Of a DNA stretch of 64,000 nt, positions 49,683 through 59,633 are shown piece by piece; positions within the stretch are counted from its first letter, which is position 1, and each line of letters starts with the position of its first letter. The DNA lies in NCBI GenBank assembly GCA_022822305.1, contig JAJEBY010000016.1, positions 620,001 through 684,000 on the forward strand, read 5' to 3'. The stretch is from Anaerolineae bacterium (lineage in GTDB: Bacteria; Chloroflexota; Anaerolineae; Aggregatilineales; Phototrophicaceae). The translations under genes were made by a program, and so were the position numbers. The notes beneath the pieces were generated by a model that had not been told where the DNA came from, searched no databases, and was given only the letters and a program-made list of their open reading frames with translations.

Positions 49683-52600
49683 TTGTGTCAGTTGCCGGGC
49701 TCGCTACTCGATATTCTGAGATTCTTCGAGCAATACCCAGGAGACATCGTCTACTACCTGGTGATCATTGGTCTTGCTCAAGCGTCGCTGTTTTTTGCAA
49801 ACGGCCAACGGCGTCGATTCCCGGGCGCCCTGATCACGGGGCGTTTCTTTCTTGCGACATCTACGCTCTTCGGCTTGTGGATTATCATTCTGGTTGCGGC
49901 AATTGTAGCCCTGCTGACGCCAAATGATCCGGGCAGCTTGCTGCCTCCGCTCGAACGACTCGCTCAAACCTTGAGCCTCACCCTCTTTGCCTGGGCGCTG
50001 CTGGCGGCGGACGAAGACGCGCTTGGGCGGCCCGGCAACTTGTCAGCGCTCGGCCTGGTCTTGATCGTGCTGTTGTTCTTTGTGTATACCGCGTTACAGT
50101 GGCACACCACATCCGCGACCGGCGACGAGTTTAACGCGAGCAACTTCGCGCCCGTCTGGTCGGCAATGGTCTTGGCAATTGCGGTCGCTGCGCTGCTGCT
50201 CACATTGTTGTATTCTGCCTCGCTTGAAGACGCGCCGCTCAAAAGCTTGTTCTTCATGTTTATGGTCCTTGGCAATGGTTGGGATTTGTATCAGTTCGCC
50301 GACGGCATAGCCACGGGGAGTTACCTGGGCGGCGCTCGCTTGGCATACATGGGCGCGCTTTCCATTGTACCACTCCTGCTGTATCGCCAAGCCATCACGC
50401 TATTGACAGACGGCCGCGCTGAAGCGAGCGCCGCTGCCCGACAAATGTCAACCGTCGCTCGTGATCGAGAATCGGCATCGCCTGAGCAAGCGCTTGCGTA
50501 CGGGCCGAGTCACGCTGTCGCTGATGGCAGGCAACCTGCCGATAACCGTGCGGAGATTTCAGCGGCAATTCTCGCATCGATAGGCATGGTCTTGGCTGCT
50601 GACGAAGCAACAACGCTGCCCCAGCGCGTGGCAAAGGCAACCACTTCAGCCTTGGAAGTAGAACTCTGCTTATTCCTGCGGAGACTGGACACGAATTATG
50701 CCGAATTGACCGCCGGCTACGATGCCGTAAGTCAGCGTTTTTTCACTGGCTCGTCATTCAATCTGGACGCTCAGCCGTCGTTGCGTCAAGCCTTCGCAGC
50801 CGGCCAGTCAATGGCGCTGGGAATGGACGCAAACGGCGAAGAAATTGCCGCGCTCTTCAGCGAGCTTGACATTGATACGCCGGACAAAATCTACGCTCAG
50901 CCCTTGACCCGAGGCGACGACATCATGGCGCTGCTGGTGGTCGCCTCTCCATGTCGACGCCCTGAATTGACGCCTGGTGAGACCGAGTTGCTTCGAGCGC
51001 TTGCGATCGTAATCGGACAATTTCTCTACTGGGAGCAGCAATCCGCAACCGCGACAACGCTTCGCGATGCGGAAGTGACAATCGCGTCTGAAGCCGAAGC
51101 AATCGGACTTGTAGTAGATCCGGCGCAAATGCGATTGGCGCGAAGCCATCTTGAAGCCGGCTTGCAACAGACAATTCAAGCTATCGAGACAACCAGGGCT
51201 GGCAGCACCGAGCTGCTGATTCAGCTTGGCCAGGAGCGCGTTGCCTTGCTTGACAAACTTGGACGCGATGCCGAAGCGATTACAGTCGCGCGCCAAATGA
51301 GGAGCATCCTCGATGAACAGACCAAATTACGAGATGCCAACGATGCTGCCGCCTTGGACCTGCTGGAACGCCAGACGGCGTTGCGAACGCTGGCGGCCGA
51401 CTCTGACGAAGAGCTGCGTCAGGTGATTCTTGATTATGTTCGGCTGTCATACGACTTGCAGGTTGATTCCAAGGCCCGCTTGCAGAGCCAGTACGACGCC
51501 TTGCGCGCAAGTGGCGAAACTCTTGCCGCCGGTGATTCGGCCGACTTGGTCGAAGCGCTCACCGAGCAATCGCATCGCCTCGAACGCGAAGCGGAAGCGC
51601 TGGCGGATCGACATGCAAAAGTCTTGTCCGAAAGTGAGTCTGCTGGGATAAGCGCCGATTTGGACAACTTTGCTCAGTTGCTGATCCAACATTTCGCGGC
51701 GCGATCCACGCTGCATAATTCGGTGACGGCGATTACGCGTCAACGCGACAATTTGCAAAAGGAACAAGTCCAGACGAGCGCCATCCATGCTGAAGCAATG
51801 GATTCGCTGCGCAGTCAGCTCGATCGGATGACCGCGGATCACGCATCGCTGCTTGATCAGCGCGAGGACATGCGCCGCGCCTACGAAGGCCTGCAAATTG
51901 ACCTGAAAGCCAAAGCGCATGAAGCTGCGAATCTAACGGACATGAGCAAAGACTTGGGTCAAAAGCTGTCCGCGAGCGCTGCGCAGCACGATCAATTGAA
52001 GGAACTCATCGTCAATTTGACTGAAGAGCGTGACAACCTTTTGCGAATTCGTGATCAATTGACAAATCGACTGGCCGCCGCTTTTGAAGGAGACGACGGG
52101 CGCGATATGGCAACACTACAGACAGAGGCGTCCGAATTGCGAAGCTTGGTGAACGAACTGACCGGTCATCGCGAGAGGCTCGAAGCCGAACTGCGCGACT
52201 TGCGCGGCGGCGCTGTTGATGACGTTCTGATTCTGTCAGATGAAGAGACGGCGACGCCGGATCAAAGGACAGCTGATGCCAATGCGCTTCGTAAGGAAAT
52301 CATGCGGCTCTTGGACGAATTGAAAACCCCGGTGACCGCGATTGTGGACGGCGCCGATCTCCTGTTGGCGGAGCGGATTGGAATTCTGGGCGCAGCGCAG
52401 CTGCAAGTTCTGGAAAGTGTCTCCGACAATGTTACGCGCTTCACCGCGATTATCGATGAATTGCGGCAGATCAGCGGGATCTCTGAAGACGAGTTTGAGC
52501 TGAATTATGGCGAGTCTGACCTTGTCGCCTTGCTCGACGATGCGCTGGGCAAACATAATGACGCGCTTAGGCGCAAGGCGCTTTCCATAGACCTCTCGCT

Positions 52601-53015
52601 GGGTGACGCGCTGCCAAAGATTCGGATGGATACGGAATGCATTGGTCGCATAATAGATCAGTTGCTCGCCAATGCCTGCGAGGTCTCCGCTAAAGGCAGC
52701 CAAATTCAGCTCGCGCTTGCAGTCTCTCGTCTAGCTCTGCCGGGATCAAACATGGCCGCAGGCGTATTGCACCTGCAGGTCAAGGACCGTGGCGGCGGCA
52801 TTGCTCCGGACGACATTCAGCGGCTATTCGCTAGACGATACAAAACGGAGAACCCGAAAATTGCGGGATACAGCGATGACGGCGTCGGCTTGACCGTGTC
52901 CCAAGCCCTGGCTCGCGCTCACGGCGGTGATGTCTGGATAACCAGCGAAAGCGGTGACGGCGCCACCGTCCACCTTGCCTTGCCTATTTCACCTTCGTCA
53001 ACCACCGAGGCATAG
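49683..53015 (+). CDS. Membrane histidine-kinase-like protein (7TM-like N-terminus, GAF-like domain, coiled coil, HisKA-like and HATPase_c domains)
   Basis: HATPase motifs LLANACEVSA (N box), VKDRGGGIAPDD (G1), DDGVGLTVSQALARAHGGDVWITSESGDGATV (G2); H-box position reads LLDELKTPVTAI. Confidence 0.85.
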   Translation: MCQLPGSLLDILRFFEQYPGDIVYYLVIIGLAQASLFFANGQRRRFPGALITGRFFLATSTLFGLWIIILVAAIVALLTPNDPGSLLPPLERLAQTLSLTLFAWALLAADEDALGRPGNLSALGLVLIVLLFFVYTALQWHTTSATGDEFNASNFAPVWSAMVLAIAVAALLLTLLYSASLEDAPLKSLFFMFMVLGNGWDLYQFADGIATGSYLGGARLAYMGALSIVPLLLYRQAITLLTDGRAEASAAARQMSTVARDRESASPEQALAYGPSHAVADGRQPADNRAEISAAILASIGMVLAADEATTLPQRVAKATTSALEVELCLFLRRLDTNYAELTAGYDAVSQRFFTGSSFNLDAQPSLRQAFAAGQSMALGMDANGEEIAALFSELDIDTPDKIYAQPLTRGDDIMALLVVASPCRRPELTPGETELLRALAIVIGQFLYWEQQSATATTLRDAEVTIASEAEAIGLVVDPAQMRLARSHLEAGLQQTIQAIETTRAGSTELLIQLGQERVALLDKLGRDAEAITVARQMRSILDEQTKLRDANDAAALDLLERQTALRTLAADSDEELRQVILDYVRLSYDLQVDSKARLQSQYDALRASGETLAAGDSADLVEALTEQSHRLEREAEALADRHAKVLSESESAGISADLDNFAQLLIQHFAARSTLHNSVTAITRQRDNLQKEQVQTSAIHAEAMDSLRSQLDRMTADHASLLDQREDMRRAYEGLQIDLKAKAHEAANLTDMSKDLGQKLSASAAQHDQLKELIVNLTEERDNLLRIRDQLTNRLAAAFEGDDGRDMATLQTEASELRSLVNELTGHRERLEAELRDLRGGAVDDVLILSDEETATPDQRTADANALRKEIMRLLDELKTPVTAIVDGADLLLAERIGILGAAQLQVLESVSDNVTRFTAIIDELRQISGISEDEFELNYGESDLVALLDDALGKHNDALRRKALSIDLSLGDALPKIRMDTECIGRIIDQLLANACEVSAKGSQIQLALAVSRLALPGSNMAAGVLHLQVKDRGGGIAPDDIQRLFARRYKTENPKIAGYSDDGVGLTVSQALARAHGGDVWITSESGDGATVHLALPISPSSTTEA

Positions 53016-53017
53016 CC

Positions 53018-56000
53018 ATGCGGCGCAACCGGAGCAACGAGCTCATCGTAGCGCTCCTTGCTGTGCTTGCGCTTGTATGCACGCTGTTGTTTGCGCTCCT
53101 GCTCTCTCTTGTATCGCGTCCGCCGCCACCACCTGCTGGCACGGCAGAGCCGACGCTCCAATTCTCCCTTACGCCCTCGTCATCTCCGCCGGGCGACGAG
53201 ATCGCCACCAGCATTCCAGTCATTCTGGATGCGACCATTTCGTCAGCAACACCGATAACAGCCGCGACGCCTGCTTCGACAGCTGTCACCGACACGGCTG
53301 CCTCAACGGCATTTGCACAAACCGCGCCGGTTATTCTGACGCCCACGACCTTGCCAGCTGCTACGGTCACGGGAACCGTCACCGGCGCGCCTACGACTGT
53401 GAGCGTCGTGCGAGCGACGCCTGAGATTCACCTGTCGCAAACGCGCCTGCCTTTGATTACCGATACACCGGAACCGGCCGCCTCCGAAACACCGATACAA
53501 TCTGCCAGTCCAGCGGTCCTCGCTTCCCAGACTGCCGATGCCACACAAACTGCAACTACTGGAGCGATGGTCACAGCCGCAGCAACGGTGCAAACGCGCG
53601 TCGCAGAGGCGGCAACTAGAACGTCGGCAACTTCGCCGAGTCTAACGCCCAGCCGGACGCCGACGCCGACTCATACGACGACTACGCCGACAGCTCTGCC
53701 GCAACCAGAAAGCACCGCAACCCGCGCGCCGACCACCGTGCCCAGCGAGTCTCTAGCGACAGCGGTTTCTGAACCGGTTTCGCCTGAACCGCCATTTGCT
53801 GAAACTCAAACACTCACACCGACGGTGGTGATGCGTGAGACGCCCAGCGAAACACCCATAGTGGAAGTCACTGATGCGCTCTCGCCTGAACCACCAAGTG
53901 CTGCTACTTCAACGCTAACGCCGACCAAGGCAATCAGTGAGACGCCCAGCGAGACTCCAACTCATACGACGACTACGTCGACAGCACCGCTGCAGCCACA
54001 AAACACCGCAACGCGCGCGCCGACGGCTGTGCCAAGCGAAACGCCCAGCGCCACCCTGACAGCAGCAAACACGGCAACAGCAACAGAACTTCCGTCAGAC
54101 GATCAAACTGCGACCTCCGTCCGCGAAACCCCGCCAACCGAGACACCGCGCGCGACGGTGGCGTCAGATCAAGAAGCGCGAGTGGCGCGAGCGACCCTGG
54201 CGCTTGTCATCAGGACACGGGTTGCGCCCGCTGAAACGCCGCCATCTCTTCCTTTCCCAACTGACACGGCTACATTCACGCCGTTTGTTGTGCCAAGCGA
54301 GATACCCAGCGCCACCGTGACAGCAGAAAACTCGCCAACAGCTACAAAACATCCATTAGACGATGAAACTGCGACCTCCATCCGCGAAACCCTGCCAACC
54401 GAGACGCCGCGCGCGACTTTGGCGCCAGATCAAGAAGCGCGAGAGACACGAGTTGCGCCCGGTGAAACGCCGGAAACTCCACCTTTGCCATCTGACACGG
54501 CGACATTAGCGCCGACGACCGTGCCAAGCGAGATACCCAGCTTTGCCGTGAGAGAGACTTCCCTGGCCACAGCAACAGAACGTCCATCGGATGACAAAAC
54601 TGCAACTTCCGTCCGCGTATCCCTGCCAACAGAGACTCCGCGCGCGACGTTGGCGCCAGATCAAGAATCGCGAGCGAGGCACGCGACCCTGGCGCTTGTC
54701 ATCAAGACACGAGTTACGCCCAGCGGGACGCCGACAGCGACTGCTTCCCTTACGCGGAAAACTCCACCTTTCCCAACTGACACGGCTACCTTCACGCCGT
54801 CTGTTGTGCCAAGCGAGATACCCAGCGTGACCCTAACACCAACAAACACGCCAACAGCAACAGAACATCCGTCAGCCGATGAAACTGCGACCTCCGTCCG
54901 CGAATCCCTGCCAATCGAGACTCTACGCGCGACGTTGGCGCCAGATCAAGAATCGCGAGCGAGGCACGCGACCCTGGCGCTTGTCATCAAGACACGAGTT
55001 GCGCCCGCTGAAACGCCAACATCTCGTCCTCTGCCAACTGACACGGCTACCTTCACGCCGACGACCGTGCCAAGCGAGATACCCAGCGCCACCCTGACAG
55101 CAACAAACACGCCAACAGCAATAGAACGTCCGCCAGACGTTGAAACTTCGATCGCCATCCGCGAAACCCTGCCATCAGAGACTCTACACGCGACGGCGAC
55201 AACTGTGTCTGCAACTGCCGAGCGGGATGAAGAACCGCGAGCGACGCACTCGACCCTGGCGCTTTTCATCAAGACACGAGTTGCGCCCAGCGAGACGCCG
55301 ACAGCGACTGCTACCCTTACGCCGGAAACTCCACCTTTGCCAACTGACACGGCTACATTCGCGCCGACGACCGTGCCAAGCGAGATACCCAGCTTTGCCG
55401 TGAGAGAGACTTCCCTGGCCAAAGCAACAGAACGTCCGCCAGACGTTGAAACGGCGACATCCGTCCGCGAAACCCTGCCAACCGAGACTCCACGCGCGAC
55501 GTTGGCGCAAGATCAAGAAGCGCGAGAGACGCGAGCGACCCTGGCCCTTGTCACCAATACACGAGTCGCGCCCGGTGAAACGCCGACATCTCGTCCTCTG
55601 CCGACTGACACGGCTACCTTCACGCCGACGACCGTGCCAAGCGAAGCACCCAGCGCCACCCTGACAGCAACAGACACACCAACAACAACAGAACTTCCGC
55701 CAGCCGATGAAACGGCGATCTCCATCCGCGAAACCCTGCCAACCGAGACTCTACGCGCGACGTTGGCGCCAGATCAAGAAGCGCGAGTGGCGCGAGCGAC
55801 GCAAGCGCTTTTCATCAAGACACGAGTCGCGCCCGCTGAAACGCCGCCATCTCGTCCTTTGCCAACTGATACGGCTACATTCACGCCGTCTGTTGTGCCA
55901 AGCGAGATACCCAGCGTGACCCTAACACCAACAAACACGCCAACAACAACAGAACATCCGCCAGCCGATCAAACTGCGATCTCCATCCGCGAAACCCTGC

Positions 56001-57775
56001 CAACCGAGACTCTACGCGCAACGTTGGCGCCAGATCAAGAGTCGCGAGCGACGCAAGCGACCCTGGCGCTTGTCATCAAGACACGAGTTGCGCCCAGCGA
56101 GCCGCCGTCAGCGACTGCCACCCTTACGCCGGAAACTCCACCTTTGCCACCTGACACGGCTACATTCACGCCTACGACCGCGCCAAGCGAGACACCCGGC
56201 GCCACCCTGACAGCAACAAACACGGCCGCAGCTACAGAACGTCCGCCAGACGATGAAACGGCGATCTCCGTCCGCGAAACCCTGCCAACCGAGACTCTAC
56301 GCGCGACGTTGGCGCCAGATCAAGAATCGCGAGCGAAGCACGCGCTTGTCATCAAGACACGAGTTACGCCCGGTGAAACGCCGACATCTCGTCCTCAGCC
56401 ATCTGACATGGCTACCTTCACGCCGACGACCGTGCCAACCGAGACACCCAGCGCCACCGAGACAGCAACAAACCCTGCCACAGCAACAGAACGTCCGCCA
56501 GCCGATGAAACGGCGATCTCCGTCCGCGAAACCCTGCCAACCGAGACTCTACGCACGACGTTGGCGCCAGATCAAGAAGTGCGAGCGACGCACGCGACCC
56601 TGTCCCTTGTCACCAATACACGAGTCGCGTCCGATGAAACGCCGACATCTCGTCCTCTACCGACTAACACGGCTACATTCACGCCGACGACCGTGCCAAG
56701 CGAGACACCCAGCGTGACCGTGCCAGCAACAAACCCACCAACAGCAACAGAACGTCCGCTAGCCAATGAAACGGCGATCTCCGTCCGCGAAACCCTGCCA
56801 ACCGAGACTCTACGCGCGACGTCGGCGATAGATCAAGAATCGCGAGCGACTCACGCGCTTGTCATCAAGACACGAGTTGCGCCCGGTGAAACGCCGACAT
56901 CTCGTCCTCTGCCGACTGACACGGCTACATTCACGCCGACGACCGCGCGAAGCGAAACGCCCAGCGCCACCCTGACAGCAACAAACACGCCAACAGCAAT
57001 AGAACTTTCGCCAGCCGATGAAACTGCGATCTCCATCCGCGAAACCCTGCCAACCGAGACGCCGCGCGCGACGGCGACAACTCTGCCAACTGCCACTGGT
57101 GTTCCGACTATCACGCTCACGCCGACGGATGCGCCTTCGCCAACGCTGACGCCATTGCCGCTCTTGCATATCGGTCTGATACCTACGCCGACGCCCATGC
57201 CAGCCAGCGATGACCCGCCCGAAGACGCTTGTGAGGTTGCTGAGGACTGGACGGCATACGTCGTTCAGGCCGGTGACAACCTGTTCGCCATCGCCTATCA
57301 CAGCGACATCAGCCTGGTGGATTTGCGAAACGGCAACTGTTTTGACGCCCTGCGCAGCGTATTCGCCGGCGAAACAATTTTGCTGCCGGCGCCGCCGAAA
57401 GTATCGCTGGCAACGGCTGTTCCCGTGTTTCCAGTGGATCCCGAAGACACTGCGCCAATCAGCTGCGAGGGAGACGGCGCCAAGATTCTCTCGCCGCAAC
57501 CCTGGCAAGAGCTGCACGGCGTATTCACTTTATTGGCCAGTGCTGAAGACGCTCATGAAAGCGATTACCTGGTGGAAGTCCGGCCGGCGTGGACGGAGTC
57601 ATATTGGGAATACCGACCGCTTGCGCCCGAGGGACCAGATCACTTGCGGAGCTTGATCAATACTGAAGTATTCGGTCCGGGACTGCATTGGCTGCGAGTC
57701 ACTCAGCTTAACGAATTGCGCGAACCAATAGCGGCCTCAACCTGCGACATACCTACTATCTTTGTTGAGGCGTAG
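53018..57775 (+). CDS. Membrane-anchored Thr/Pro-rich tandem-repeat surface protein with a C-terminal LysM-like domain
   Basis: Single N-terminal TM (ELIVALLAVLALVCTLLFALLLSLV), about 11 repeats, C-terminal AYVVQAGDNLFAIAYHSDISLVDLRNGN...AGETILLP. Confidence 0.85.
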   Translation: MRRNRSNELIVALLAVLALVCTLLFALLLSLVSRPPPPPAGTAEPTLQFSLTPSSSPPGDEIATSIPVILDATISSATPITAATPASTAVTDTAASTAFAQTAPVILTPTTLPAATVTGTVTGAPTTVSVVRATPEIHLSQTRLPLITDTPEPAASETPIQSASPAVLASQTADATQTATTGAMVTAAATVQTRVAEAATRTSATSPSLTPSRTPTPTHTTTTPTALPQPESTATRAPTTVPSESLATAVSEPVSPEPPFAETQTLTPTVVMRETPSETPIVEVTDALSPEPPSAATSTLTPTKAISETPSETPTHTTTTSTAPLQPQNTATRAPTAVPSETPSATLTAANTATATELPSDDQTATSVRETPPTETPRATVASDQEARVARATLALVIRTRVAPAETPPSLPFPTDTATFTPFVVPSEIPSATVTAENSPTATKHPLDDETATSIRETLPTETPRATLAPDQEARETRVAPGETPETPPLPSDTATLAPTTVPSEIPSFAVRETSLATATERPSDDKTATSVRVSLPTETPRATLAPDQESRARHATLALVIKTRVTPSGTPTATASLTRKTPPFPTDTATFTPSVVPSEIPSVTLTPTNTPTATEHPSADETATSVRESLPIETLRATLAPDQESRARHATLALVIKTRVAPAETPTSRPLPTDTATFTPTTVPSEIPSATLTATNTPTAIERPPDVETSIAIRETLPSETLHATATTVSATAERDEEPRATHSTLALFIKTRVAPSETPTATATLTPETPPLPTDTATFAPTTVPSEIPSFAVRETSLAKATERPPDVETATSVRETLPTETPRATLAQDQEARETRATLALVTNTRVAPGETPTSRPLPTDTATFTPTTVPSEAPSATLTATDTPTTTELPPADETAISIRETLPTETLRATLAPDQEARVARATQALFIKTRVAPAETPPSRPLPTDTATFTPSVVPSEIPSVTLTPTNTPTTTEHPPADQTAISIRETLPTETLRATLAPDQESRATQATLALVIKTRVAPSEPPSATATLTPETPPLPPDTATFTPTTAPSETPGATLTATNTAAATERPPDDETAISVRETLPTETLRATLAPDQESRAKHALVIKTRVTPGETPTSRPQPSDMATFTPTTVPTETPSATETATNPATATERPPADETAISVRETLPTETLRTTLAPDQEVRATHATLSLVTNTRVASDETPTSRPLPTNTATFTPTTVPSETPSVTVPATNPPTATERPLANETAISVRETLPTETLRATSAIDQESRATHALVIKTRVAPGETPTSRPLPTDTATFTPTTARSETPSATLTATNTPTAIELSPADETAISIRETLPTETPRATATTLPTATGVPTITLTPTDAPSPTLTPLPLLHIGLIPTPTPMPASDDPPEDACEVAEDWTAYVVQAGDNLFAIAYHSDISLVDLRNGNCFDALRSVFAGETILLPAPPKVSLATAVPVFPVDPEDTAPISCEGDGAKILSPQPWQELHGVFTLLASAEDAHESDYLVEVRPAWTESYWEYRPLAPEGPDHLRSLINTEVFGPGLHWLRVTQLNELREPIAASTCDIPTIFVEA
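54097..57085 (+). repeat. About 11 tandem imperfect repeats of roughly 76-102 codons inside the CDS
   Basis: Recurring ADETAISVRETLPTETLRATLAPDQEARATHATLALVIKTRVAPGETPTSRPLPTDTATFTPTTVPSETPSATLTATNTPTATERPP; conserved at the DNA level. Confidence 0.92.
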
Positions 57776-57849
57776 TCCGGGCGGGTTTCGAATGTCGATA
57801 ATCGGTTTCATTTGCGCTACACTTCTGCCGGCGAACCGATGAGAGTGTT

Positions 57850-59433
57850 ATGATTTCTTTCGCAAACATGCTTCGTATTGCAGTCCGGATCTGTCTTGGA
57901 CTGGTTGCGGCGTTCGCTGTGTTTGCGACGGTTTGGACCCTGCATCGCGCCATAGAAGTTTCCAATCGGCAGACTGCCTCGCAAGCGACCTTGGAAGCGC
58001 GCCAACCCGCGTACCGGGCCACTGCGACAGCTTTGGCATCCGGCGATTCAGACGCGCAATTGAGCGCCAACCGCGACATCGTACTCCTGCAGCAAGTATT
58101 GTCTACATCAACGCCGGATGCCGATGCAACCGCCGAGCCGCCGACCTCCATCGCCTTTGACGCGACTCCCGGCCCCATAGAGTTGCCCAAGCTATACAGC
58201 GCCTCGAATCCGGCCCCCGGTCTGGTGCTTTCCGGCACAGCCGTGCCAAGGCCAGTGGATATTATCGCGCGCGATTATGATCTGGTGAATGTCATACTTC
58301 TAGGCGGCGATGACGAGCTAACCGAAGACAATTTCATCCGCACCGATACCATGATCGTGGTGTCCTTGAATCTCGAGACCGGCACTGTTTCCATGATTAA
58401 CTTGCCGCGAGATCTATTTGTTTATATTCCACGCGGATCGATGGGCCGGCTGAATACCGCCTATGGCATCGGCGAAAATATCAACTGGAATCCCGATGGT
58501 GGCTTTGGTCTGCTGCGGCAAACAATCTTCTACAATTTTGGCATCAATGTTCACTATTATGCCCGCGCCAATTTCGCCGCTTTCGAAACCATTATCGATC
58601 GTCTGGGCGGCGTTGATATAGCGGTGGATTGCCGCTACCGCGATCTCTATCCTGTCGACAACTTTGATCCGGAGGCATCCGCCGCGTCGAACTATTATTG
58701 GCGTACCTTGGACATCGGCCTGTATACCTTCGATGGATTTGACGCCCTTTGGTATGCTCGCACACGCCGCTATACGGACGATCTCGACCGCGGCCGGCGT
58801 CAGCAGCAGCTCTTGCGCGCGATGTGGCGCAAGGCCCGGGCCGGCAATCTGGTCACCACCATTCCGACGCTTTGGAGCGAGCTGACCGAAACTATTGATA
58901 CCAATGTCCCGTTCAATGTCATGTTGAGCTTGTTGCCCTACCTGGTTGATCTCGATCTTGATCGCGTTCAGAATCTCACGTTTGCGCGCAATTATCATGC
59001 CAAGAACTGGAAGACCCCGGGGGGCGATTCGGTGCTGCTGCCACAGCCGGAGCCAATTGCGAATCTGATGCGGAACTTTTACACGCCGCCGTCTTCAAAC
59101 CAGTTGGCGATGACCGGCTCAACGATCGCGGTCTATAACGCATCAGGGAACGACAACTGGGATATTGTCGCGTCCGAGCGCTTGCGCTGGGAAGGATTTA
59201 ATGCCATTGCCATGGGCAGCCCCGCCGCTGGCGACGTTCTGGATTCCAGCAGGCTGATCGATCAATCGGCGTCTACCAAAGGCAGCCTGGTGCCGAGGCT
59301 TACGAAAGCCCTGAACTTGACCAACAAACAGGTTGAAACACGCGCGGATCCGATGCGCCAGTTTGATTATCAAGTGTTGATCGGCAAGGACTACCAATCA
59401 TGCACCTACGGCGTCTTGCCAATTGATGATTGA
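57850..59433 (+). CDS. LytR-CpsA-Psr (LCP) family protein with a LytR_C domain
   Basis: NVILLGGDDELTEDNFIRTDTMIVVSLNLETGTVSMINLPRDLFVYIPRGSMGRLNTAYGIG; RTRRYTDDLDRGRRQQQLLRA; C-terminal STIAVYNASGNDNWDIVASERLRWEGF. Confidence 0.92.
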   Translation: MISFANMLRIAVRICLGLVAAFAVFATVWTLHRAIEVSNRQTASQATLEARQPAYRATATALASGDSDAQLSANRDIVLLQQVLSTSTPDADATAEPPTSIAFDATPGPIELPKLYSASNPAPGLVLSGTAVPRPVDIIARDYDLVNVILLGGDDELTEDNFIRTDTMIVVSLNLETGTVSMINLPRDLFVYIPRGSMGRLNTAYGIGENINWNPDGGFGLLRQTIFYNFGINVHYYARANFAAFETIIDRLGGVDIAVDCRYRDLYPVDNFDPEASAASNYYWRTLDIGLYTFDGFDALWYARTRRYTDDLDRGRRQQQLLRAMWRKARAGNLVTTIPTLWSELTETIDTNVPFNVMLSLLPYLVDLDLDRVQNLTFARNYHAKNWKTPGGDSVLLPQPEPIANLMRNFYTPPSSNQLAMTGSTIAVYNASGNDNWDIVASERLRWEGFNAIAMGSPAAGDVLDSSRLIDQSASTKGSLVPRLTKALNLTNKQVETRADPMRQFDYQVLIGKDYQSCTYGVLPIDD

Positions 59434-59503
59434 GATGGTTTTGCCGCGCTGACGAACGGTCGACTGGCATTCGCGCCAAAACATGTTATGATATTAGCCA
59501 TGA

Positions 59504-59578
59504 CGGGGTATGGCGCAGTCCGGCTAGCGCGCTTGCATGGGGTGTAAGAGGTCCCCGGTTCGAATCCGGGTACCCCGA
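59504..59578 (+). tRNA. tRNA-Pro (anticodon GGG)
   Basis: CGGGGTA/TACCCCG acceptor, GCGC D-stem, CTTGC/GTAAG anticodon stem with loop ATGGGGT, CCCGG/CCGGG T-stem; C1-G72 and A73 fit tRNA-Pro. Confidence 0.94.
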
Positions 59579-59591
59579 CAATGTGAATTTA

Positions 59592-59614
59592 AGCTCACCG
59601 CGCGTGGGCTTTTT
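59592..59614 (+). terminator. Rho-independent terminator between tRNA-Pro and selD
   Basis: AGCTCAC (59592-59598) / GTGGGCT (59604-59610) followed by TTTT. Confidence 0.65.
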
Positions 59615-59633
59615 GTCTCTAGGGAGGCATGTC

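Noticed and set aside
54097-57085. Regularly spaced repeats considered as a CRISPR array or non-coding satellite
   Set aside because: Units are about 230-310 bp, contiguous, coding in frame throughout, and lack short direct repeats with unique spacers.
54164-57517. Many antisense and alternative-frame ORFs inside the Thr/Pro repeat gene (for example 54946..55422 -, 56810..57517 -, 56253..56717 +)
   Set aside because: Periodic shadow ORFs created by the repeat's codon composition; only the +frame 53018..57775 has TM, repeat and LysM-like logic.
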